Source: Antedon mediterranea
Lineage: Eukaryota; Echinodermata; Crinoidea; Comatulida; Antedonidae
DNA length: 64,000 nt
Direction of reading: 5' to 3'
Assembly (NCBI RefSeq): GCF_964355755.1
Contig: NC_092677.1
Coordinates: forward strand, 22,974,101-23,038,100
In this document: one piece after another, positions 34,025-45,817 of the stretch
Numbering within the stretch: the stretch's first letter is position 1
Layout: every line of letters starts with the position of its first letter
The notes under the pieces: generated by a model
What the model was told of the DNA's origin: nothing
The model's database searches: none
Seen by the model: the letters and a program-made list of their open reading frames with translations, nothing else
Program-made: the position numbers and the translations under genes

Positions 34025-36388
34025 ATGTCACTGTGGACCGAACAAATCACTATTTTTGCAATTCAATTGTGGGGGGAAGCGAAGGTTGGGGGGAGACTGC
34101 ATGGCAACAGAAGAGATACTGAGATTTATAAAAGCATCTCAAACAAAATCAAAGCAGAATTTGCGCTAGACTTAACGCCAAAGCAAGTCAACAGCAAACT
34201 AAAAATTGTACGAAAACAGTACAATTTGGCCAAAGACAATAACAGCAAGTCCGGGAGAGAACGAGTTTCTTGTCCCCACTACGATTTGCTCGACGGCATT
34301 TTGGGGGATCGGGCAATTGCTGCACCTCCCCATTTAATGGATAGGGAGGTAAACCTTGGACTACTTGACGGTAAGTAAACTATATTTTCGATCAAGTACA
34401 TGCTAGCTCCCTTATTTAGTATAGTAATGTCTGTACGAATAAAAACGGATTGCAGCTAGGCCTAGGAAGGTAGGGCTAGATAGCCTAAGGAAAATTTAGT
34501 TCAATTTTAGTAATAATAAGGTTGAATACAAAGCTTTGATTATATTTTTGTTATAATAAATTAAAGGATGGGCTGGGTTATTATTTTATTACAAAATATG
34601 TTTATTATTTGACTATTAAATAATTTTCTTACGGTTTTTTCAATCCATTTTATTTATTTCAACCGGTAGCTAGCACCCTTGCTAGGCCCTTTGTGGGTTA
34701 AATAACATTTATGCCATTACAAATACACAGTATAAAACAACACAGGTACAAGCATCATTGTTCTAATGTAAACAAATTGCTTTTTAAAAATATTTTTATA
34801 GGAGCTGAGGAAGCAGAACAAGTAGATGAAGAACAGGATAATGAAAGTATATGTAAGCACTTAATTTTATTTTAAAGCTTTACACCAAAATTAATTGTAT
34901 TTAATCAAACCTTTAGGGAGGTCTATGATTATACCATATAATATACTTCTAAACTGCAATTTCTTATGTTTTATACCCATGGTAGGACCAATTTTATTTT
35001 TAAATGAAGCAAAAATATTCAGGGAGTACTCCCAAAACAATGACCACTAGTAGTAGTTGCCTGTTTAAACCAGGGAGTTGTTATTAACAACTCCCTGTTT
35101 AAACTCAACAGCTGGAATTAATTAGTTAATTAACATATACAATAGCTCTTTTGATCTATTAAGCTTAATTCTTTAATCTTCTTAACTTTAATTGATTGTT
35201 TATTTCCTACTTCCTTTTGTTATGAATTCCCACCATAATTTGGAATACTGTTAATTATTAAATAATGCTTTCTAATCTTGTTCCTGATTTAAAATATCAT
35301 TTTATTAAATTTGTTTTTCAAATAATAAAGTGACTGCCGACGACAGCGTAGTTGACGCTGAATTAGACGATGATCCAAATGTTGTGGAAAATGCAAATGT
35401 TGTGGAAAATGCAAATGTGGAAAATGCTGCTGTCCAACAAAGGCAACCAGGTTAGTTAATTTGAACTATAAAATAGAAATGGTGTATTTAGTGGTCCCAT
35501 ACAAATTTACCTTATAAATCCACTTATACTGTACTTGCAATGACATCAAATACTTAGATGATGGCAATCCGTTTAAAAACCGGTAAGAACAAGCGATGTT
35601 AATAATATACATAAAAACTGATTGTATGAGTGTTAATGTCAATAAAGATAAAGAATGACTAGCTGATTTTGTAATTTGTACATTTATAATGATTATTAAT
35701 ATTTATAAATATTTATACCCCTATAGCAGATGAACAGCCTCAACGAAAGAGGAGAAAAACGAAGCTGGAAGAATCATTTAGCGTTCTGTCTAAAGAACTT
35801 GTGAAGCATGATAAAGAGGCTGAAGAGAGAATGCAGAGGCAATTTGAAAGGGCTAATCACCAGCATAGGGAGTGGCTAGAGGCAATGACAAGAGAAGCGG
35901 AGCGTAACCGGCAAGAAGAAAGAGAAAGAGATCATCAAAGGATGATGCAAATTATGCAATTGTTTGCACCACAGCAGCAGTACATGCAGACACATACACA
36001 GCCTCATCACCAACCACAACAACCATACCATACGCAAAGAACAAGCACACAAAGCCGTCTGTCATCAGACTTCAACACACCAACATATGCACGAGCACAA
36101 GCACATCCTCGCAGCAATACACATCCCCACACAATCACACATCCACAAGCAAGAACACCCACACACACACTCACACACCCACCTGCAAGAACACCCAGTC
36201 ACCCACTTGCAAGAACGCACACACACACACTCACACACCCACCTGCAAGAACACCCAGTCACCCACTTGCAAGAACGCACACACCCACCCACCAACATGT
36301 AAGAACACAGGCCATAACAACCCCACAAGCATACACACAGGCTCAAGTCCACACAGATGTACAAGAGCCGGAATACATTAATCTTTAA
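34025..36388 (+). CDS. Harbinger MYB/SANT-like DNA-binding protein, 4 exons
   Basis: Exons 34025-34370, 34802-34852, 35331-35450 and 35727-36388 have GT/AG borders and matching phases. They sum to 1,179 nt, i.e. 392 residues plus stop, which supports the model. The N-terminus (MSLWTEQITIFAIQLWGE, then IYKSISNKIKAEF and VNSKLKIVRKQY) is a trihelix/MADF-type domain. An acidic linker with NVVENA repeats follows, then a basic patch PQRKRRKTK, a charged coiled coil, and a His/Thr/Pro-rich tail from a 60-bp tandem repeat. In this superfamily the MYB-like partner binds the element ends and carries the nuclease to the nucleus. Start chosen at the first ATG before the SANT helix. AATAAA words follow at about 36532 and 36603. 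No lesion seen. Confidence 0.85.
36161..36286 (+). repeat. 60-bp coding minisatellite
   Basis: Two nearly identical 60-bp units encode repeats of HPPARTPSHPLARTHTHTLT in the last exon of the MYB/SANT gene. The repeat lengthens the low-complexity tail without breaking frame. Confidence 0.8.
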
Positions 36389-37113
36389 ATCTTTAGCAAC
36401 ACTACCTCCAAGCAGCTAATAATGTAAATGGCAACATTTTTTTCAATATTTTTTATAGTTCTATGGTGCGTATACAAGTTTAGCAATATATAACACAAAT
36501 TAGGTGTTTCTTTGACAGCAAATAACATGTAAATAAAAACATTTCTTATTTTTAACCTTTTATATTATATGTGTGTAATTATATATTGCATAGCATTTCG
36601 CTAATAAATATTTTTATGGTTCTATGGTGCTTATACAACAAAAGAGGTCTTTCTTTGACAGCAAATAACTTGTAAATATAAACATTTCTTATTTTTAACT
36701 TTTTATATTATACGCGTGTAGTTTTAGTTGTACAGTATATTGCATTGACAAGCATTTACATTTCGTAAATCAGCAAATAACATGTGCATTGTAAATAATA
36801 AAACATTTCTTTTTCAATTCTTAATAATATTGTGTTACGTTATATATTTAATTTTATACAGTTTTAGCTATACCAATACCAAAAAAACTAATATGTAGTT
36901 GTGTATTATTAGTGTTAATGTACTCAACAAAATACAATGGAAAATAATTACATCATAATGTGCAATACAGCATTTCTAGCTTGCCTTGTTTTTTATAACT
37001 CATTTTTACTTTACATATTTAATGACCAATATGATATTTGAATAAAATTTATGTTAGTGTTTGTATTTTCAGTTTCAATGTATTATTATCTATCTAAAGT
37101 TCTTGTAAATTGC

Positions 37114-39132
37114 TCATGTTAAGTGGTTAAACAATGCATTTCTGATACCCACTGCATCTAGTTGTAGATTATGATCACCTGCTACTTCATTGTCATGCTC
37201 CTCTTCTTCTGGCAACTCTGGCAGAATGTCATCAACCAAATCATTTTGTGCTATACAAAAGTTATGCAGAACACAACAAGTGTTAACGATCATTGGCACT
37301 TTAGAAATATGGGAGTCATTTCTACGCATCAAAATGCGCCACCTGCCTTTCAACAACCCAAATGCTCTCTCAACTACCATCCGTGCCTTGCTTAGTTTAT
37401 AGTTGAAGACACGATACCTCCGTTGATCATGGCCACGTTGTGGGAATCCCTTCATTAACCAAGGTAGCAGCGGGTACGCAGGATCTCCAATTATGAATAT
37501 TGGTACATCCGTGTTGTCAATTTCAACAGTTGTCTGTAAGATGAATAATAAATAACAATTATTTCTTTTATTTGATGTGCAGAACTACAGGAAGTGGTAA
37601 ATCTTTTCCCACAAAGTAAAGTATTCCGACTAAGGGGTATGACATGCCAGATAAAGGAACAGTTTAAAACACCAACCTGAGGAAACAGTTGACCATTTTG
37701 ACCTTTTTCGTACAATGACGAGTTTCTAAAAACTCTTGCGTCGTGGACCTTCCCTGGCCAGCCGACGTATGTGTCTGTAAATCTTAAACAAATATGTAGG
37801 TATGGTTTAGTTACAAGAAAGAAAGGCCTTTTTAAACAGCCTGATTAAGACAGAATGCAGTTTACTAAAAAAAATATTGCTACAATCTATCAAACTAATA
37901 TATTGGTTGGCATTTAAATTACCTTAACTTGTGATCTACAACAGCTTGAAGTATTATAGAATAGTGCCCTTTCCGATTGAAGTAGTCCGCAGTTGAATTG
38001 TGAGGTGCAATGATAGGTATGTGGGAGCCATCGATGGCACCTGCACATTGCGGAAAGCCATGTACCTCACCGAATCCTGTCACGGTTGCCTTCAAGCGTT
38101 CTTCTATTGGCCAAACTATATAGTCATTGTACATTTTCTTAGGTCGCAGCAAGTTGACAACCTCCACACCGTCATCCCAACCACATGCTCCACTGTCATG
38201 CCGTTCCCAAAGTTTGTGACTTGTCTTTGCAGGTTTGGTCTCAGTATGTCACAAAGAACAGTAAAAGTGTCTGAAAAATAAATTTAGACAGTACTAAATA
38301 AAAAAGGTCTACTGATTTAAGGTAAACAATTAATTAAATGTTGTTTATTATACATGTGTTCAAAATTGATCAAAACATTTTTTTTTTTTTGGCGGGCCTA
38401 GCCTTAGATTCTAATGCGTCAGCTAGAAAATAAATCATTTATCTATTCTATATCAAATCTAGTTATCTTTAAAATAGTTACCTGTGTCATAGGTTATTAA
38501 TTGTTATAAGCATCTATATTTGGTTTAAAAATAAGCAATATGATTAATAAGCATCTAAACTAGCTAGGTCTATATGTTCGGTTTATTAAAACAAGTGGAG
38601 CCTACTACTAGTACTACTAGGGTGCCTGGATTTAAAAAAAAAAGCCTAGTCTAAGCCTAGTATATAGAGTATATACATATATTAAAATATATTAAAATAT
38701 ATATATAGAGGCATACATATATATGGTAATATATAGGCCTAGAGTCTCTAGGCCTCTACCTAGGGTCGCAAGTACCTTTTTTGACATACGAAAATTCGCT
38801 TTCCACAACTGTTCGGTGTAGCGGTTACACACAGTTTCATTCCACCAGTTTAGCGACACAATAGGGTTGCGAGGTCGTCTTCTAGCCCTAGCGACTCTTC
38901 TTCTAGCCCTCCTCCTGTCATCATCATCATCATCGTCGATGAAGTTGGATGTTCCGAGAAGAACAGCAGCCAAAGTTATCGGCAAACGCCGTCGTCTTCT
39001 TTGCATAAATCTATTCAATGCCCATTCTACATTTCTAGATTGTGCTTGTATGTGCGGTGTAAATTCGTTGCCACTTCTGCTCATTAGATTTAAAATAGAA
39101 AGCAATGCTACGACGTTTTGAGAAACCATCAT
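37114..39132 (-). pseudogene. Harbinger DDE nuclease (transposase), damaged
   Basis: Exons on the minus strand are 39132-38776, 38270-37923, 37782-37677 and 37533-37114, with GT/AG borders. The first reads to LWKANFRMSKK. The second holds AGAIDGSHIPI (first catalytic Asp) and DYFNRKGHYSIILQAVVDH. The third holds YVGWPGKVHDARVF (second Asp), and the last holds GDPAYPLLPWLMKGF and ARMVVERAFGLLKGRWRI (catalytic Glu). This is the DDE_Tnp_4 fold of Harbinger nucleases. Lesions: in exon 2 the text jumps from MTVWRL to EVVNLL in another frame, with about 30 residues missing, probably by deletion between short direct repeats. As I read them, the phases of exons 1 and 2 do not match. The catalytic triad is present but the protein cannot be made whole. 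Confidence 0.88.
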
Positions 39133-39439
39133 TGTTTTGTTTTTGTCAGCATGTAGGCAAAAACCTCACTACACGAGGTCAATCCATACTTCCGTCTCAC
39201 GAAATGCATTTTGGGTAATGAAAGCCAACTTTTTTACAACCCACCCACGAAGTATGTGCAGCGGAAACGGTGCACGAATTTCATATACGGTATATATACG
39301 GTATATATATACGGTATATTTATACGGTATATTTTGGGTTGGCAGCAGAAACGGGCCCTTACAGTATAAAATATAGCATTTTTAGCCCATTTATTTACTC
39401 TATACATATGTGTATTTTCATTATTAAATATAATGTCAC

Positions 39440-40131
39440 CAGGGCTGAAAATTAACGGTCGCCAATGGCGACCATTATTTGGTACGGGCGAGTATTAATT
39501 TTGTGATGGTCGACCCGTCTGGCGACTTCCAGAAACTGCATCCACCTACTTTTTATAACCAATCTAGGCCTAGGCTAATAATATATAAGCTAAGTTATAA
39601 AGCTACAAGCCTAATGGCAGTCCCTCGTTTTTAAGGATCGCGAGCACGATCGCACTCAACAACCTTCGAAAAGGAGAGCAATTAATCGCGCTCCATCTCA
39701 CAGTGCGAGGTACCAACAAAGGGGATTCCCCTGCCTGCATTCAAGGGCGAGTTTACTTCATCGCCTCATAGTGCAACCAGTACAGTGTCATAGAAACACC
39801 TCCTTTACAGGAAGCACATGTCCCAACCAATAATTTTTCCTTTTATGCTTACTACATGTTTTTATGGAACGAGTTAATAAAATATATTTAATTTTAAAAG
39901 GAAACATTAATATAGGAGGCCTAAATATAATGTTTATTATTTAAAAAGCTTAGTTGCTTTAATTATGTCATTTTGAAGATGGATTATTTCTTCGAAAGTT
40001 CTAACTTTATCCCCACCCCCGTTGGGCAAAAAAAATGTGTACGGGCCAGCCATTTTTAATAAGGGCGACCATCCTTCAACTTCAACTGGCCCTGCTGGCC
40101 ACTATGGTTTAAAGGTTAATTTTCAGTCCTG
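39440..40131. mobile_element. hAT-like element with 6-bp duplication
   Basis: Ends are CAGGGCTGAAAATTAAC and GTTAATTTTCAGTCCTG, flanked by TGTCAC on both sides (39434-39439, 40132-40137). Length 692 bp, no open frame. The interior from about 39550 to 40000 is nearly the same as 18024-18480 in the other hAT-like element, although the ends differ. This suggests exchange of cores between end types. Confidence 0.75.
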
Positions 40132-40230
40132 TGTCACATGAGCTTAGTATTATAAATAATTAATTATGTAATACGTAAAGTTCAAGTCATCATCGAGGTC
40201 AAGGTCACTGTTAAAGGTCATCAGTAAAGG

Positions 40231-40566
40231 TCACAGGAGGTAACAAGAAAGCATAAAAAATCTAGATATTTGCATTAATGGAAAATCTAACTTTGACTTT
40301 TTATTCTTTATTATTTTTCGTCGCTTGTTCTTGATACCAACAATTTTCGCTCGCAATGTACTGTTCTTTATACTTTTCACGTCAACATTGTTTTGTCCTA
40401 AAATCTTGAGTATCCAAGTGATGTGTGTCGAAATTGGCCACTGTAGTTTCAGCACAACATCTCGAATTTCAAGGACAGCACTATTAGTAATGTGTTGACC
40501 ATTAAGTTTACAAACGGCATCTTCCTCAAGACTGGATAAGTTAATCCCTATCGCATCAGAATACAC
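40231..40566 (-). pseudogene. unrecognised exon-like frame
   Basis: A 111-residue frame contains INLSSLEEDAVCKLNGQHIT, EIRDVVLKLQWPISTHITWI and a Lys-rich tail. The composition looks like a real protein, but no family is recognised. It lies upstream of transposase relics on the same strand and may belong to one of them. Confidence 0.3.
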
Positions 40567-40954
40567 ACCAATATCATTTTGAATGTAATGTTCTTAAATA
40601 AAATTGCCAATAGTTTTAGACAATTTAAAGCCTGTAAATAAAAATAAAAATAATACAATTGTAACGATAGATTCTTAAGGTGAATACCATGGTGGTGTTC
40701 AATAAGCCTATTCCAAACCATTGGTGAACTAGGAGTCACTCAGACAGGTTGAACGCATTTTTTGGTTGGCTAGCAACCATGCAGCGCCACCTACTGTCCA
40801 CGCAGCGCCACCTACCGTCGTGACGTCAGCACCGCAGACTCTATAAAATATTAAATAATTTAGCAGACCTTGATTTATAAATATAAGAGGAGAGCTCCTA
40901 ATGGCTCTCCTCAATATGTTGAGGAGAGCCATTATTTAGATTAAGTATCCGAGG

Positions 40955-40981
40955 CACAGGCCCACCATGGTTGGGCCTGTG
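40955..40981. repeat. CACAGGCCC..GGGCCTGTG hairpin next to GGAGAGC repeats
   Basis: Near-perfect hairpin centred on CCATGG. GGAGAGCYNNTAATGGCTCTCC-type repeats lie just before it at 40889-40930. A similar hairpin (CCACAGCCCC..GGGGCTGTGG) lies at 63773-63801, and GGAGAGC words also occur at 44202 and inside 17850-19177. Probably hAT-like subterminal remnants. Confidence 0.5.
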
Positions 40982-40999
40982 GGGATCCGAATTTTAATA

Positions 41000-41640
41000 A
41001 ATGACACCTCTAGATGGCCGGAAATGGTACTCAAGCATGTAAAATTCATAATAAATGGCGAGACAAAATAAAGCAAGAACTAGCAATTCATCCAACATTT
41101 AAAACAATTCTTTCTTCTTCTTTCAATAATTCCCTGTATGCTTTAATATATTAACTCCAGCAATGAATTACGGTATTTATTTGGTTTCTTTATTTTACAA
41201 TAATATATTAGTAAAAATTATCTAAAAACCACAACCTAATAATTATTATTTTACAGTTGAAGACTTTAGTTAAGTTAGGACAGTTAATAGTTAACCCAGT
41301 TTAAGTCTGGCTCTGAAGCTCCGCTATCTGAATCAGAACTGTCTTCATCACTTTGAGTTGTGTCACTTTCTGCAGATGGTCTTGCTTCTAATCTTTATTT
41401 CTTACAGTAGCTCTTTCATGCGCAGTTTGCGCCGTTTGTTACCAGACATGAACCTCGCTACTAAGAATTTGTTATTGCTTCTTTTCCCCTTTGTGACCAA
41501 GTCCTGTCATTTCCTTTGATCAAAAGGAGGTCTTCCATGGTGCTATGGTTCAGAGAGCATAGCAGTTAAGATGCTAAAGCCACACTCAACGTAAATTACT
41601 CACACCGATTACCATAACTTTCAGGCATTTCCATTCACGT
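41000..41640. other. no gene supported
   Basis: AT-rich text; decayed transposase sequence may begin here but no motif is readable until about 41650. Confidence 0.4.
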
Positions 41641-41649
41641 TTTAGTTTA

Positions 41650-43541
41650 CTTCCATCAAAAACCACAGCTGATAGTGTTGTAGCGAAGTGTTCTGCCACA
41701 AATTGTAGTAAGCCAGTTCAGTCTCAACATCACTCTTCCAATTAGCTGGATTCAACCAAGTCATATGTTGATATATAATCAAATCATTCATCTAGGCATG
41801 TTAGTAGTGCTGGAATAGAATTTTGTCTTAAAGTATTGGCAATTGCAGGATGAGTAGGTCTAGTGCTGGTGTTTTTTTAAGAGGTGCTACACCATTCTTG
41901 ATTTCTTCCTCTGTTTCCAAAGTCCATGTTTCAGAACACTTTCAATTATTTTCTCTTTCATGGTTCTCCCATTTTCTTCTTTCTTTTCTAACTCCATATA
42001 CGTGATTTGATTACGATCATGCGGAAAATTTCAATACTTTGCTGAATCCTTTTTATTTCAATAGTACGAAGATTTACTCCTCTTCCAGAGTCATAGAATT
42101 TGAATTGATCATGTCCCCAAAAATCCATTCAACACCGATTCTTACTTTTGGCATGGCTTTGTTGAAAGCTTCTTGATCTGGTGTAATGTTTTGTCTTGGA
42201 AATGGTATTGCCCTCTTGCTCAAATGACCTAGCTTGGAGTTCATCTATAAGGTTGGACTGCCTCAGTAGATATGCGTCGTGTCTCCAGCCTTCCACAGGT
42301 CTGAATAAATGCGCAACCAAACCATTTGCAGCTGTAACAGACTAATATTTGAGGGCATGTAGTCTCTCTTATGTCCATTATACATGACCCGCTGATGTTC
42401 CTTTTTTGAAGATCATTATATTCTAAAATGAATGACTTCTAGGGGGCGAATGCAACCATTGCAGTAATGGCTATCTAAATGTTACAAAACAATAACCACT
42501 GAAAATATTCTGAACTAAATGTTAATTTTATAAAATTCAAAACTTACTCTTGCGAACATTTTCCATATGTTTGTTACTGTATACATTTCTTCAACGTTTG
42601 GTAATAAATAGTACTTCTTTTTGTATCTTGTAAAATGAAGATTTATGGATAGTTGGAATTTTGATGTCTTTAAAGATTTCTTCCATTGCGGTGAATGTAT
42701 TTCCTGTATAAAACGTTGTAGCAGCAATCGCAACATTTCCAGCTGGCCGTTTGGTATGTCTGCATAATGGTTGTGATAGCTATAAGTGGAAAGCATGTCC
42801 TCTCCTTTAATTTTTAGCATGCTGCCAACACAAAATGTTGTTGGTTATGGTATGGGTGCCCAGCAATATGACCTCTTGGCATCTAACAAGCTGTAGCAGG
42901 AATTCTTCAAACACAATGTACTTCTTACTTTGGATAAGTCCATCAACTTCATCTTTGTCATTTGAAAAAACGTGCAGGATCCCGCTGGGAATCCCGCTTA
43001 CCAGATCAAAAATCGGGAATCCAGACTATAAATCCCGATCCCGCTTTTTTGATTCCCGAAATAACGTCAAAATCTCGATCGGGATTTATAGTCGAGATTT
43101 CCAGAAATATTTTCAAATCCCAATTACGATTCCGCTTGGGATCATTGGACGGGATTTTATGTTTTTCTCTGAATGAAATACGGTCGCGTACGATAATGGA
43201 ATCATTTTATAGCAGGATTTTTGATCGGTATAAGACATCCATTATTTTTTATCGCAGATAAAATACTGATCTTAATCTTGTTCGATCAGTGCGTTCCGTA
43301 GGCCCTATAAATGATTTCGTTAATGGTTTTATTGATGACCTTGAAATCGATAAGTTATCCGAAAATCTAAAAATGCTGGTTACATTTAATCAATCCTTCG
43401 GTAATTGCGACACATTTATAATTTTCCTTGTACTATTGTTGCGTATGGCCCTGATTTGATCATTTAGTCGTTTCACAATGGTATCCCATACTGTTGATCT
43501 CTGCTCCTCGTCTTTTTGTGGATAGATACCAAAGATGTGAC
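41650..43541 (-). pseudogene. mixed transposase relics (hAT-like and DDE_Tnp_4)
   Basis: Several minus-strand fragments lie in a row. 43541-43390 reads HIFGIYPQKDEEQRSTVWDT then IVKRLNDQIRAIRNN after a TTTTTCCAG acceptor. 43000-42515 holds EVDGLIQSKKYIVFEEFLLQ and a second helix-rich frame. 42330-42010 reads GLVAHLFRPVEGWRHDAYLL and, in another frame, FNKAMPKVRIGVEWIFGDM, both DDE_Tnp_4 blocks (second Asp and final Glu). 41830-41650 reads HMTWLNPANWKSDVETELAY and KLKREWKCLKVMV, a C-terminal block of hAT-type proteins (ZNF862/KIAA1586-like). The WDTIVKRLNDxIRAIRNN and WLNPANW blocks recur at 48.1-48.6 kb. All are broken by stops and frame changes. At 42968-43160 a patch rich in ATCCCG/CGGGAT words interrupts. 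Confidence 0.55.
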
Positions 43542-44319
43542 CTGGAAAAAAGTTAATAAATAAATCTGGTATTATTGTTATATTCTTGTTTCTTTATGCA
43601 TGGTAATTGTTTTGAACTAACTTTTCTCTCTCTTTTGTGATAAACCACTTTCGAAATGTTATTTATTGCAAAATAAATATTTTTCATATCATTTATCTTT
43701 ACATTTATCTTTTAACATTAACACTATTTCAGTTTTTAAATATTGCTGAAAATGTTTCTTTAGGCCCTTTAGGCCCCTAATCATGTTTTTAATACTAATA
43801 CGTTTTTGGATAATTGGTTTATGAAAAGTCATTTTATACGTTCGATATTATATTTCATGGGTTTGTGTTATTTTACTGCTTGTTGGGATTTGGAAGCTTG
43901 TGTCATGTATTTGCTGTTGGATTTCAAAGCTTGAACTTAACGGTGAGCTGCACTCGCTTTACCATCTCGTTTGTTTTCTTGGTTGGGGTAGAGGAACTTC
44001 CTGGTTCAAACTCCATCCCACCAGCTTCTACCTCCTTAATGGAAAAGAAAAACATACCAATTTTAGAATGATTGATGTACACTTGTTACACTTCTACTGT
44101 ATTTAAAATTATATTGAATTAAACATTTTTAAAAGTAATTTTGATAAATTCTGAATGATTACAATACTGTATGCTTCAGGGCATCACATATAAAAAGTGC
44201 AGGAGAGCCCTGATTTGCCTCCTAGGATTATTAAGAAGAGCATTCTGCTCTCCTTGCAAATCCTGGTGTATTCCATTTATTACACTAAAAAAAAACCATC
44301 AGGGGCTACAATTAAAAAA
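43542..44319. other. non-coding
   Basis: No gene. A GGAGAGC..GCTCTCC repeat remnant is at 44202-44255. Confidence 0.4.
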
Positions 44320-45817
44320 CTAGACATGAAACTCGTCACTTTGACGAGTTAGTTATCCGCACCACGACAAACGCCACGTGCACGTCATACGTTGGAATAT
44401 TGCACACAGATAAAGATTATGGCATTATGACAAGAACTGAAGAATATGATATGCTGTTAGTGCTGAATTCTGTCAATTTTGTGTCATGTAGTATATACAT
44501 GCAAACACTACAGTATATATTACATACAGTGTAGAATAGGTGAAATTACGGGACCCGCCATTTATTCCAATTTTTAACATGGCGACTGTATCAAAATGAA
44601 ACACTTAGATAGCAATTTCAGAAGGAAATTATCTTAGGAACAACATATTAACGTGTAGAAGAAATTTGAATACGTAAAATATAGATGCGCACCCTTTTAA
44701 ATGTGATGAACTATTACGCAAAATATGAAAATACAACTTTTTTTATTCAACTGGCCATATGATGACGTCACAACATCCGATTGGCAAAATGTTTACATGA
44801 ATTCGTATCTACAATCCAATAGCTTCCAGAAAACGTTTTAATCGTGATTATCACATTTTATTCTTACGAGCTATTACAGAATAAAATTTACTGTAAAGAT
44901 GAAATTAATGACCCACGTAATTGAAATTTTTAGGCATGATGACGTTATAAAAATTTAAATATTTTTATCTCATGCTAAAGAAAGTTGATTGACCTAGACA
45001 ATATATAAATATAGGAGAAAAAGGAATACAGATAAGCGTGATGCGCTCCATTGAATGTGATGAGCAATAACGAAACAGACAAAAATCCTATATTTTACAT
45101 TCGTGTGGCCATACGATTACGTCACAATGTTTTTTTAGCCTTATCGATGCATGATCCGATATCTGCAACTCATCAACTTCTAGATTTTGTAATAAAAATA
45201 AACGGTTCACGGTTTACTTTAGAAACTATGACTGTTTAAAATAAGACATTATTTTGATGATTTTTTAAGCTTTTTCATAAAAAACGCGCACAAATTGTCT
45301 AATTCAACGTGTTCGTATGGCGTTATTTAAACTGGAAAAGTTCTAAATTGTTTTCAAAATTACTAGGAAAGGCTTGAAAAATATAATTCAAGAGAAAAAA
45401 ATATGTTTTTATCGCTACGTGCGCACCGCGTGCGTAAAAAATTGCGCGCCCGTGGGAATTTTTGACATGCTCAAAGTGACATGAAACGCGTAAAAAGTTG
45501 ATTAGAAATTAATTTTGCGCATTTTGAAATTTTAAATGCGCGTGCGCGCGTAACTTCTTGTGAAACATGCCATTTTTAATCCCTGACTTAAATTTTGTCA
45601 AAGTGTCAATACTAAATGACTTTTGGTTTTTAATCTATGATCAATCATTGAAATTCATAAAATCGCGCGTAAGTCACGTTGCGCAACTATGACGTCATTC
45701 AAAAATAGGAGGTGCACAACTTCACGTAAATGCCCATATGTTGTCAAAGTTATGAAATGTTATGTTTACACATTTTAGAGAAACGCGACTCACAAAAAGG
45801 AAGGAAGGAAAGAAGAA
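44320..45817 (-). mobile_element. Helitron copy C (tandem pair, minus strand)
   Basis: On the minus strand the 3' end is GCGGATAACT, the AACTCGTC/GACGAGTT hairpin, TCATGT and CTAG (44323-44320) followed by T. The 5' end at 45817 abuts the CTAG of copy D directly, beginning TTCTTCTTTCCTTCC. The body aligns with copies A and B, including the GCGCACCGCGTGCG and TGACGTCA-containing stretches, but is more diverged. Confidence 0.7.

Larger units (their letters stand above)
33686..39358. mobile_element. two-gene PIF/Harbinger element
   Basis: Inverted ends are GGCCCCGTTTCTGCTGCCAA on the left and GGGCCCGTTTCTGCTGCCAA on the right, one mismatch in 20. They are flanked by TTA on both sides (33683-33685 and 39359-39361), the classic Harbinger target duplication. 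Inside are a MYB/SANT gene on the plus strand and a DDE nuclease gene on the minus strand, facing each other. Both ends carry arrays of TATACGGTATA. The left end also has two more copies of the TIR core (inverted near 33750, direct near 33875), as if built by nested end duplication. Length 5,673 bp; the nuclease gene is damaged, so the copy is probably inactive. Confidence 0.92.

Noticed and set aside
35964-36364. Open frames overlapping the MYB gene on both strands
   Set aside because: Shadows produced by the His/Thr/Pro minisatellite.
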